In this document: positions 55,412 to 64,000 of the stretch, piece after piece
Position numbering within the stretch: position 1 is the stretch's first letter
How the letters are laid out: the number at the start of each line of letters is the position of its first letter
From: Heloderma charlesbogerti
Lineage: Eukaryota > Chordata > Lepidosauria > Squamata > Helodermatidae
Direction of reading: 5' to 3'
Assembly (NCBI GenBank): GCA_026122225.1
Contig: JANEZZ010001668.1
Coordinates: forward strand, 118,119-182,118
DNA: 64,000 nucleotides
The notes under the pieces: generated by a model
Told to the model about the DNA's origin: nothing
The model's database searches: none
The model's input: only the letters and a program-made list of their open reading frames with translations
Position numbers and translations under genes: made by a program

Positions 55412-55574
55412 AGGAGACCAAGCTCCAGGTTCAGTCTTGTACCGACAGTAACCTGTATGTGGAATCTTGCTATTCACACCCCACCTGCTGATGCCTCTCA
55501 CTCAGGCTAATTATGAGAGGGAGACCCCCACCACTGCAGATGGCTCCACACACCCCACCCCCCGCAGCACATAC

Positions 55575-55643
55575 ATTTCTCTCTTGCTCCAGCTGCTTCT
55601 CTTCTTCCAGGAGCTGCTGCCTTTTCTTCCTCCAGGCCTCTTC
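55575..55643 (-). CDS. CEP164: CEP164 exon: coiled coil, 69 nt
   Basis: Acceptor cacacacag|gaaga, donor agaaat|gtatgt; 23 codons: EEAWRKKRQQLLEEEKQLEQ then ERN. Phase 0 at both ends. It matches the EEARREKQQLLD-type segment of mammalian CEP164. Confidence 0.93.
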
Positions 55644-56834
55644 CTGTGTGTGAACAGAGTGCCAAGGTGTGGGGGACCCGTCTGCTCTGGCATACTCAGC
55701 AGCTGGCAACCCCTTCCCAGAGTTACCCCCTTGGGGCAGGCTGCAAGGGGCCCCCAGCTGCCAGCCCTGCCGTGGTGCCCCCCAGGACAATCCCCCTGGC
55801 AGCCCACCCGCCTCTAGTCTGCCTCTAGTAATAAGAGCACCACTTCCTGCATGAGAGACGCCCTGTTAAGGCCTTTCGACCAGCCGCAAGGGCCACAGGA
55901 CATGTAGCCAGCTGTGGCCCCCCATTCGGGAGGATGGAGACGGAGCACAGCAAACGTTCAGGAGGAGGAACTCCAGCGGAGTCCAGCGCTTCCTGGAATT
56001 TTAGCTCCACCAGCATAATGGTCTTTCTCCAGAGGTGCAATTGGTAAGCCAATGGAAATGGAACAGAAAATGCACACACATGCAGGAGCTGGTGCTAAGG
56101 CAGAATCCAGATGATGGAGTTTTCCTTAAAATCCACACAGGTTTCCCATGGGACTCCCCCAATATTTCTGTTGGACTTTGTCAGAAATAGATTGCCCTCC
56201 CCCTTTACAATCAACACTACAGAGAATCAAAGCTTCAGGCTATTACAACTTTATTCTGCTAAAGACTAGCCTTTGTACAAATGCAGATTCAAGGAAGCTC
56301 TCACACTACCCCAGGCTCTGAACGACAAATCTGCGATCTCCAAATAGAGAAGATGAACTGGAGGGTAGTGAAGTTTGCCTGTGAACCTCACGGCCAAACT
56401 TGCCTTGCAGCAATGCCCCTCCTTTAGGGCAGCTCCTTCCTGTGTTGGCTTCTAAGAGTAGCTATCCTGGTGGAGCATCTGAGCCCCATCCCTAACTTTT
56501 CATGCTTGACCTTGCGACGCTCCCTAGCATCTCTCGACTCATGCCCCTCTTCCTCTTCCTCCTAGAAAACGTGAGTTCTCACAGTGCAGGGAGAGGGCAG
56601 CGACTTGGCCTGGGCCGTCTGTTTGGCAAAGCCTTGGGAGGAATCTCTCCTGGTGCCTTGGGGCTCTGGGGAAAGTTCCTCCCCTGAACTCTGATCTAGC
56701 TATTCCAACTCTGATTCAGAATTGGAGCTGCTGGACATCTCAAGGGGCTTGGACTCATCCCTGATAGACTTGCCCTCTGGGAGGCCATCAGGCCCATCAG
56801 CATTGTGATTAGCGTGCACACACACGTTATTCAC
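55644..56834 (-). other. CEP164 intron
   Basis: 1191 bases with no recognised repeat or exon. Confidence 0.55.
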
Positions 56835-56918
56835 CTGGGTGTGGAGCTGGGCCGCTCTTGCCTGGGCAACCTTGGCTCGGAGGTCCAGCTCCAGTGCTGT
56901 GTCCTGGGCCTTTCGTTC
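56835..56918 (-). CDS. CEP164: CEP164 exon: coiled coil, 84 nt
   Basis: Acceptor tttgtatag|gaacg, donor acccag|gtgaat; 28 codons: ERKAQDTALELDLRAKVAQA and RAAQLHTQ, corresponding to [20 protein letters not shown]. Phase 0 at both ends. Confidence 0.94.
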
Positions 56919-58152
56919 CTATACAAAGAGAACCGTCAGACCTGCTGGTGAACATTCTAAAGCCTGGCATGCATAGCAGAGTCTTTGCCAGGAGACAGAC
57001 AGCATAACAACCACCAGGAAGAGTCTCTGCTTGCTAATGATGGAAGCTGAGAAGATGGAACTTCAAAATGTGTGAAAATTAAGAGAAGGTGGCAACCCAC
57101 AAGACCTAGGAGAAACAGCATCCATGGCTCCTCCTCTTCTCCTGGGTGCTTTACACTTCAGAGACACCATGTGGGGCCCGGTAAACATGGCCCTGGCAAC
57201 TGGGGAGTTGCTTGTTCATGGGCAGCTTCCACACAGCTGGGGTAACATTCCAATGACCTGAACACGTGGGTGTTTCCCATGAAAATGGCAGCCTTTGCTC
57301 CCAGTAGTGTGCAGGTTCTGTGGTTAGGAGCCACCCTGTCAAGTCATTTCAGCCTGTCAAGGATCTTGGAATTGTTGTCGATCACAAGCTGAATATGACC
57401 CAACCATGTGATGTCGCTGCAAAAAAGGCAAATGCTATTTTGGGCTGCATTCATAGAAGTATAGCTTCCAAATCCCGGGAAGTACTAGTTCCCCTCTACT
57501 CAGCACTGGTTAGGCTTCATCTGGAGTACTGTGTCCAGTTCTGGGCACCACACTTTAAGAAGGATGCAGACCAACTGGAGAGGGTTCAGAGGAGGGCAAC
57601 AAAGATGATCAAGGGACTGGAAACAAAAGCCCTATGAAGAGACACTGAAAGAACTGGGCATGTTTAGCCCTGAGAAGAGGAGACTGAGGGGAGATAGGAT
57701 AGTGCTCTTCAAGTACTTGAAAGGTTGTCACAGAGAGGAAGGCCAGGATTTCTTCTCGATCATCCCAGAGTGCAGGACACGGAATAATGGGCTCTAGTTA
57801 CAGGAAGCCAGATTCTGGCTGAACATCAGGAAAAACTTCCTGACTGTTAGAGCAATACGACAACGGAACCAATTCCCTAGGGAGGTGGGGGGGCTCTCCC
57901 GCACTGGAGGTGTTCAAGACGAGGCTGGACAGCCATCTGTCAGGGATGCTGTGACTTGGATTCCTGCATTGAGCAGGGGGTTGGACTCGATGGCCTTGTA
58001 GGCCCCTTCCAACCCTACTATTCTATGATTCTAAGTCATTCAGCATTACAGCTGCTTGTAGGGCACTAAAGTTACATTGAACTGGTGGGGAGAGAGATAT
58101 TCTTGCCCCATGAAGGGACTCCATGCAGTCTTCCCCCAGCTACCTCCCCTAC
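56919..58152 (-). other. CEP164 intron with CR1
   Basis: About half is the CR1 listed separately; the remainder is unassigned. Confidence 0.65.
57348..58035 (+). mobile_element. 5'-truncated CR1
   Basis: Starts in 'gatcttggaattgttgtcga' ([16 protein letters not shown]) and runs to the tail ctattctatgattctaa. Opposite to CEP164; one frameshift near 57627. Confidence 0.93.
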
Positions 58153-58296
58153 CTGCTCCTGGCAGCTCTTGTGCCAGTCTTTCAGCTGCTCCAGCTGCTG
58201 CTTCTGCAAGTCCTCAAGCTCTGCCTGGTGGAGAAGCTTCAGTCGCTCCTGCTCAGCTTGCAGGGTCGCTTGCAGCTCAGCCCTCTGCTTCTTCTC
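58153..58296 (-). CDS. CEP164: CEP164 exon: coiled coil, 144 nt
   Basis: Acceptor tgtggcag|gagaa, donor gagcag|gtaggg; 48 codons: EKKQRAELQATLQAEQERLK, LLHQAELEDLQKQQLEQLKD and WHKSCQEQ. It corresponds to [20 protein letters not shown] in human. Phase 0 at both ends. Confidence 0.95.
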
Positions 58297-58498
58297 CTGC
58301 CACAGAGTCAGAGTCAGAAAGCACAAGAGGTAACCCCACTCACGGCAAGGGAGGGAGACATACCTGTCCCTTCCTCAAATAGCTTCTTCCACATCGTTCC
58401 CCATGGGCAAAACCCACCACCACATGTCTCTTCTTGGCAGTACTTGCTGCTGCTTCCTCCAGGTGACCTCCTCCCAGCAGGCTTGGCTGCAAGCTCAC

Positions 58499-58621
58499 CT
58501 CACCCTCGTGTTGCTCCTGCACCCCAGCCAGGGCCTCTTGGTGCGCCTCCCGCATCTTCTCCAACTGTCTCGTATGCTCTCGCTCAACTTCTTGCCGCTT
58601 CTCCTTCAGGAGGTCACTGAG
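58499..58621 (-). CDS. CEP164: CEP164 exon: coiled coil, 123 nt
   Basis: Acceptor tgactgcag|ctcag, donor ggtgag|gtgagc; 41 codons: LSDLLKEKRQEVEREHTRQL and EKMREAHQEALAGVQEQHEG plus E. It corresponds to [20 protein letters not shown] in human. Confidence 0.95.
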
Positions 58622-59430
58622 CTGCAGTCATGGCAAAGGCATCCTTGGTTAGGCTACCATTACCTGACCATGTCATCAGGCAAGGTCAGATGGCCAGCGA
58701 AAAACACCCCACCGCTGCAGCTAAGCTACAATGCCAAGATCCACATCTCAACAGCGGATGGGCCCATTATTGGCTAACACTGAAGAGCTCAGACTACCTT
58801 AGTTCATAAGGATGAACATCAGAGACAGAACGTTTGAGGCAGACTGTCACGAAAATGTATGTGCTGACCATTTCAAGCCTTCTTAAGAGGACAATTTCCA
58901 CAGGACTGTCAGGAGTTGACTTTCGCTGCCCTCAGAAAGGCATTCACCTCCCTTCATTTTCAAACAATGCATTCAGCCTACTGGGGAGTATCAAGGGATC
59001 CCCTATGCACAGCAGTTGTGTACTTGTGGCACGGGAAAAATAGATGTGGTGCACTACCTGCTATATCGTCCCCTGTATAAAGAACCCAGTGCTCAATCTC
59101 TGGGGGATCTTTTGAAAATAAGACCTGAATGGTCCCCAGCTGACATCATTTGAGACTTGTTGGCAGACTGTAGTAACTCCATCACAAACAAGGTCACTAG
59201 CTTTGCAGTAGCAATACAGAAAATTTGTCATAATTTTTTAATGGATGTCTGCAGTGGACTGTAAAAGAGATAATCTGTCACAGATCTTTTGCAAATGCAT
59301 GTCAATGTTTGGTTTGCCTTTATAGACATATTTTGTACTCCGCACTGCTATATTTTATAGTGTTGCGTTTTGCAATGGCCTTTGTGCCACAGACAAATAT
59401 TTTCCATTCAGTTCATCTTTTGCTCATTAC
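58622..59430 (-). other. CEP164 intron
   Basis: 809 bases, AT-rich in its second half (59200-59400); no element was identified. Confidence 0.55.
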
Positions 59431-59562
59431 CTCTCGCTCGTACTCAAGAACCTGATGCCTCTTCTGCTGGACCTTTTGCTCTGTGCCCTCCAGTTCCTTC
59501 CGTAACTCAGCCTCCTCCCTTCTCTGGACCTCTGTGATCTGTATCTGGAGGGCTGAGACAAC
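59431..59562 (-). CDS. CEP164: CEP164 exon: coiled coil, most 5' in window
   Basis: Acceptor tcctggcag|gttgt, donor cgagag|gtaatg; 44 codons: VVSALQIQITEVQRREEAEL, RKELEGTEQKVQQKRHQVLE and YERE. It corresponds to the VVSTLQKKIQEAQQKEEAQL region of human CEP164. Phase 0 at both ends. No further CEP164 exon was found from here to 64000. Confidence 0.93.
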
Positions 59563-59653
59563 CTGCCAGGAAAGAGAAAGGGAAACTTTAAGATGCCCTC
59601 ATCCAGAGTGCACAGGAGCCAGCCTGCTGCTCTTTGTTGACTGGTAGGAAAGG

Positions 59654-60700
59654 CAGGTTATTTACCTGGAAGTGTAGCTCTTCAAGTGGTCATCTATGCA
59701 GTTACACCTACAGGTTCTGTGCCTGTGCAGAGCCTAATTTGAGACTTTTAAAGCTCGAGAAAAAAGTTTTGGTGGACATCCTGCCATCTGATCGCACAGT
59801 CAAGGGGCACTGCTCCTGCCTTCCTGCTCAGCTTCAAATTTCCAACAACTATACAAATGGAAGCGAAGTAGAAAAACTTGCATGACAGCATCTGCAGCAG
59901 CAGCCACAAGGTAGGAGAAGTGGTGTGACTGCAAGATAACAACTCAAAGAACTACACTTACAGGTAAACAACCTGTCTTTCACCTTCATGGTATCTGTGC
60001 AGTCCCATGTATGGATAGTGTAACAAGCTCACTTTCTTCAGGTTGGCAGGCGCTAAAAAGCCAGAGAGCTGAGCAGGGCCCTTCCAAAAGAGGGCTCTGA
60101 TCTAGCCCAAACATCCAACCGATAGTGCGAAGGTAGAAGGTTGGGATCACATAGCAGCATACCATAGGCCCTGCCGTAACTCCCCAAAGGAAGGCTGTAG
60201 GTGTTGCAATGGCTCTGGTGAAATGATCCCGGATGGTCTCTGAAACGGGAAGTTTAGCCAGCTGGTATGACAGGTGGACAATTGACAAGATCCCATAGGA
60301 GAAGGGCTGCATGGAGATTGGCCTTCCTGGTTTTGGACATTCATAGCAGAAGGACAGTCTTGTGTGCTGGCTGAACCTGCCAGCCTTGCCCAGATATAAA
60401 GCCAATGCCCAGCAAATGTCCAAGGTACGCAACCATGATTCGAGAGGCATGGATGGGTTAAAGAAAGTGACCGGGAGGGTAACATCGTGACAGAGGTGGA
60501 GACACCACTCTCGAGAAGCATGAAGCATCCAGTCTTAGGGCTATCTGATTGCTATGTATGAGTAAAAATGGTGGGCTGTACCTAAGGGAACAAAGTTCAC
60601 TCACCCGTCTTGCAGAAATCATTGCCAAGAGAAAGGCATTGCCAAGAGAAAGGCAACTTCTCAAGACGGAAGCACAGAGGACAGGCAGCAAGCAGTTCAA
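59654..60700 (-). mobile_element. DIRS-like element: inverted repeats and tyrosine recombinase relic
   Basis: Two - strand frames (60458-60700 and 59986-60528) encode recombinase remains: LLAMISARRVSELCSLRY, ALYLGKAGRFSQHTRLSF, HLSYQLAKLPVSETIRDHFT and RAIATPTAFLWG. The H-x-x-R pair (H-F-T-R) is kept, but the frames are shifted relative to each other. Downstream, 59654-59690 and 59940-59975 are inverted copies of about 36 bases (caggttatttacctggaagt), fitting the terminal/complementary repeats of DIRS elements. Confidence 0.65.
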
Positions 60701-60757
60701 AAGTGGGCTTTGTTAGTTGTGACAAAACAACAGAGGAGCTCCAGAGGAGCTGGCAAG

Positions 60758-61480
60758 GTGTCATGCTCCCTCCGGAGGAGTTGTCCTCGGAGAAGGAACT
60801 CGGTTTACCTGAGCTCAAGGACTCTTCTTCCCCCGAGAATGATCCAGCGGCAGTGTCTCTGGAGGATGCTGGATGTGCCACTGAAGAGGAGGCAGCTCCC
60901 TCCGGAATGTCTGGTGGAGGCCTCCCTCTTCCTTCCCCAGGTGGTTCAGATTCTGAGCCAAAAGTGGAGTGTCCACCCAGCCCTTGTGAAAGACGATGAA
61001 TGAGGCGCAGAGAGCAATCCCAGCCCTTTAGGAGAAGCACTGGGCTGCAGGCCAGGAACTCAGCTCTGTGAATGCCACCCCTATATAGCTGCTGTTGGTG
61101 GAAAGCTCTCTTAATAAGCTGCAGCTGGAAGTTGAGGGTGTCCAGGCTGGGGCCTCTATAAAAACCAGCAAGGCCAGTCAAACCATCACTGGCAACGCCA
61201 TTATCTGTGGCTGGTGTCCACGCATGCCTCGTGTATCCTGAATTCCTGACCTGAACTGGATTTGGGAACTGGACCTCGGACTGGATCTCACTTCGCTGCT
61301 GTGTCTCCGTTGCTTGGACTTAGTGAACTGCTTACCGAGCTGTTTCTTAGTGGTGCACCTTATCACTGTTTGTTACTCCCAGCAACCTTGAAGCATCTCT
61401 GCTGGCAGGACTTCCAGTTAGAGGAAGCCGTGTGTTTTGAAAACACATGTTGGTAGAGGACTCAGTCTTTGAAACAGAAA
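60758..61480 (+). mobile_element. Possible solo LTR
   Basis: Begins TGTCATGCTCCCTCCGGAGG and ends near TTTGAAACA. It contains a TATA-like CTATAAAAACC at about 61157 and interrupts or borders the DIRS remains. No coding is present. The identification rests on the TG...CA ends, the length and the promoter-like box only. Confidence 0.35.
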
Positions 61481-61481
61481 T

Positions 61482-61605
61482 CATAGAATCATAGAATAGT
61501 ACAGTTGGAAGGGGCCTACAAGGCCATCAAGTCCAACCCCCTGCGCAATGCAGGAATCCAAATCAGAGCATCCCTGACAGATGGCTGTCCAGCCTCGGCT
61601 TGAAA
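61482..61605 (-). mobile_element. CR1 3' terminal scrap
   Basis: 'atcatagaatcatagaatag', 'ggaaggggcctacaaggcca' and 'ccccctgcgcaatgcaggaa' are the reverse complement of the CR1 3' end. Confidence 0.92.
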
Positions 61606-61984
61606 GGGATGGGAACAGTGGGTCCTCCTGGTTAGCAAGCCAGCCAACAGACTGCTGTCCCTCACAAGATAAACTGTAACCATGTCACCCTATGCAGAAC
61701 ATACCACTCCTAGATTTGTATACTGCCTCACCCCCGCTTGCTCATGCAGTACATAGTGGCCGTGTTGTAAAACTCTCAGAAGGCTTTGGCCAGCTCGAAT
61801 GCATTTATATGGCGCCTTCTCTCCACAGGAAACCAGGCAGTAGTGACATGAAGGCCCCTGCACCGTGCTCCCGAACCCCTCCAGGAAGTATCAGACATCA
61901 CCCTCGATGATGGCACCAGTAGGTGAAAATGGACCAGTAGGTGAAAATGGACTCCTTGGACCAAGTTGCAAGAATCTACCCACC

Positions 61985-63400
61985 ACGGGGGACATGCCAG
62001 ATGACTGGAGGAGGGCTAATGTTGTCCCTATCTTCAAAAAGGGTAAAAAGGAGGAACCTGGGAACTACAGACCAGTCAGTCTGACATCAATCCCTGAGAG
62101 CAATCCATCTGGAAGCACCTTGAAAACAATGCCGTGATTACTCAAAGCCAACATGGATTTGTCAAAAACAAGTCCTGCCAGACGAATCTGATCTCATTTT
62201 TTGATCAAGTCACCTCCCTTGTGGACCATGGGAATGCTGTAGACATCATATACCTCGACTTCAGCAAAGCTTTCAACAAAGCACCCCATGATCTCCTGAT
62301 GAGCAAACTAGCTCAAAGTGGGCTAGATGAAACAACGATCCGGTGGAGCCACAGTTGGCTACAGAATTGGACTCCAAGAGTGCTTCTCAATGGATCTTCT
62401 CAAACTGGGGAGAGGTAACGAATGGGGTACTGCAGGGCTCAGTCCTGGGCCCAGTGCTCTTCCACATTTTTATTAACGACTTGGAGGAGGAGGAGGTGAA
62501 GGGAATGCTGATCAAATTTGCAGATGACACAAAATTGTGCGGGATAGCTAATGCTTTGGAAGACAGAAACAAAATTCAAAGTGATCTGGATAGACTGGAG
62601 CACTGGGCAGAAAACAACAGAATGACATTTAATAGGGATAAATGCCAAGTTCTGCACCTAGGACAAAGAAATCAAATGCACAGTTACAAGATGGGGGATA
62701 CGTGGCTCAGCAACACTACAAGCGAGAAGGATCTTGGAATTGTTGTCGATCACAAGCTGAATACGAGCTAACAATGTGATATGGCCGCAAAAAAGGCCAA
62801 TGCTATTTTGGGCTGCATTCATAGAAGCATAGCTTCCAAATCCCGGGAAGTACTAGTTCCCCTCTACTCAGCACTGGTTAGGCCTCATCTGGAGTACTGT
62901 GTCCAGTTCTCAGCACCACACTTTAAGAAGGATGCAGACAAACTGGAGAGGGTCCAGAGGAGGGTAACAAAGATGATCAGGGGACTGGAAACAAAGCCCT
63001 ATGAAGAGAGACTGAAAGAACTGGGCATGTTTAGCCTTGAGAAGAGAAGACTGAGGGGAGATAGGATAGCGCTCTTCAAGTCCTTGAAAGGTTGTCACAG
63101 AGAGGAAGGCCTGGATCTCTTCTTAGAGATCATCCTAGAGTGCAGAACACAGAATAATGGGCTCAAGTTACAGGAAGCCAGATTCCGTCTGAACATCAGG
63201 AAAAACGTCCTGACTGTTAGAGCAATACGACAATGGAACCAATTCCCTGGGGAGGTGGGGGGCTCTCCCACACTGGAAGCATTCAAGACGAGGCTGGACA
63301 GCCATCTGTCAGGGATGCTCTGATTTGGATTCCTGCATTGAGCAGGGGTTTGGACTCGATGGCCTCGTATGCCCCTTCCAACTCTACTACTATTCTATTC
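61985..63400 (+). mobile_element. CR1, RT region to 3' end
   Basis: Starts at MPDDWRRANVVPIFKKGK and EEPGNYRPVSLTSIP. A short deletion follows near 62100, then SQHGFVKNKSCQTNLISFFD, IYLDFSKAFNKAPHDLLMSK, LQGSVLGPVLFHIFINDLEE and KFADDTKLCGIANALEDRNK in several frames. A long open stretch (62781-63323) covers the C terminus. The tail passes into a TTCTA/TTCTG repeat. Confidence 0.93.
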
Positions 63401-63452
63401 TATTCTATTCTGTTCTGTTCTGTTCTGTTCTGTTCTGTTGTTCTATTCTATT
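63388..63452 (+). repeat. (TTCTA)n(TTCTG)n pentanucleotide repeat at CR1 tail
   Basis: TTCTA units, then about six TTCTG units, then TTCTA again. It grows directly out of the CR1 3' terminus, whose native tail resembles ATTCTATGATTCT. Confidence 0.85.
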
Positions 63453-63656
63453 CACTCTGGTGTCCTGCCTATCCTGGATTGTAAGGTTAGCATTTTTGAG
63501 GGGGTGGTCCAGAGGCCTGGAGAAGTTCTGGACAAAACAGTGTTGCAACCACCTTTTTTGTAGTTGTGTAAGTGGAGTAACTGCCAGGTGGCATAACATA
63601 TCCTTCCCGAGCTACGGAAATTTAATAAGGTCTTCCTTCTAACTCGTTCTTAATAG

Positions 63657-64000
63657 ATCACTTTTTCATCTCACAACAATATAATTTCTCTATTTTATCT
63701 TTACCAACCAAATATACCCCCCCCCTACCCCCCTCTATCCCCCCCTCAATACACCCCCCTAATATCCACCATAATACATTCTAACCACAAAACTCTCTCC
63801 ATTAATACTCCATATCACCAACACTCCCCTTCTTCTCTAAACAATTATCCCCTAAATACCATTACTTTTTTCTCTCTATCCATCTATCCCCACCAAATAT
63901 AATTCATTACCCACCATCAAACAACCAACCTTTCAATCACTTACAAAATTCTAAAAAAAAAACTCCAATCCCCTATAACCCCTCATCAACTCTTCACAAC
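63657..64000. other. G-free tract to the window edge
   Basis: The last G on the + strand is at 63656. The remaining 344 bases contain only A, C and T, with C-runs of 5-9 near 63717-63760. No periodic repeat unit is visible. It could be a natural strand-asymmetric tract or an assembly or base-calling artefact at a contig edge. Confidence 0.9.

Larger units (their letters stand above)
54450..55574 (-). other. CEP164 intron with LINE and SINE
   Basis: Contains the CR1-like fragment and the tRNA-derived SINE listed separately. The remainder is unassigned. Confidence 0.65.
36815..59562 (-). other. CEP164: CEP164 gene, 3' half (15 coding exons and 3' UTR)
   Basis: Centrosomal protein 164 sits on the distal appendages of the mother centriole and is needed for vesicle docking and cilium formation. 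The fifteen exons, read from high to low coordinates, give a coiled-coil-rich product. It ends with the family's conserved blocks: VRHYISAEGASLKTAKAFLV, MKKRQTALSAAKQHWHRDL, MVTFDLSDSEG, EKWRKYFPG and the terminus QLGLDENNQIKVYHF. They total 2007 nt (668 residues plus stop), roughly the C-terminal 45 percent of a vertebrate CEP164. The N-terminal WW-domain part lies right of the window. The gene is convergent with DSCAML1, as in mammals. Confidence 0.96.
59563..64000 (-). other. CEP164 intron (partial), repeat-filled
   Basis: Holds DIRS-like remains (59.65-60.70 kb), a possible LTR (60.76-61.48 kb), a CR1 scrap (61.48-61.60 kb), a larger CR1 (61.98-63.40 kb), a pentanucleotide repeat and the G-free end of the window. 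An 18-bp unit (ccagtaggtgaaaatgga) is doubled at about 61914-61949. Confidence 0.7.

Overview
The window is vertebrate nuclear DNA and most likely comes from a squamate reptile (lizard or snake). The evidence is split genes with GT-AG introns and a dense layer of CR1, L2 and DIRS-like retroelements, a tRNA-derived SINE and foldback elements of types I associate with squamates. The left third is GC-rich, as is common for genes on reptile microchromosomes. The right half is more AT-rich and crowded with repeats.

Two large genes face each other tail to tail. From the left edge to about 31.5 kb, on the + strand, lies the 3' half of DSCAML1, a neuronal adhesion receptor. Seventeen coding exons run from the second fibronectin III repeat through FN3, FN4, Ig10, FN5, FN6, the membrane helix and the whole cytoplasmic tail, ending in a PDZ-binding terminus. 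Their lengths add up to exactly 1037 codons including the stop.

From about 36.8 kb to 59.6 kb, on the - strand, lies the 3' half of CEP164, a protein of centriole distal appendages. Fifteen exons add up to exactly 669 codons including the stop. Exons further 5' are outside the window. The same DSCAML1-CEP164 convergence exists in mammals. The two proteins are not known to act together: one is a cell-surface recognition molecule, the other a ciliogenesis factor.

Between the two 3' ends (about 32.9-36.2 kb) there is a chain of five to six splice-bounded open segments on the - strand. They could belong to a small unrecognised membrane or secreted protein gene. This is a hypothesis only.

The most notable points are: a last CEP164 intron that looks U12-dependent and is fixed by the reading frame; two GC-AG introns in DSCAML1; a CR1 element whose 3' tail abuts a CEP164 splice acceptor; a nearly intact CR1 with one in-frame stop; DIRS-like tyrosine-recombinase relics; a 350-bp hairpin; and a final 344 bases with no G at all on the + strand, which may be an assembly artefact or an extreme skew tract.
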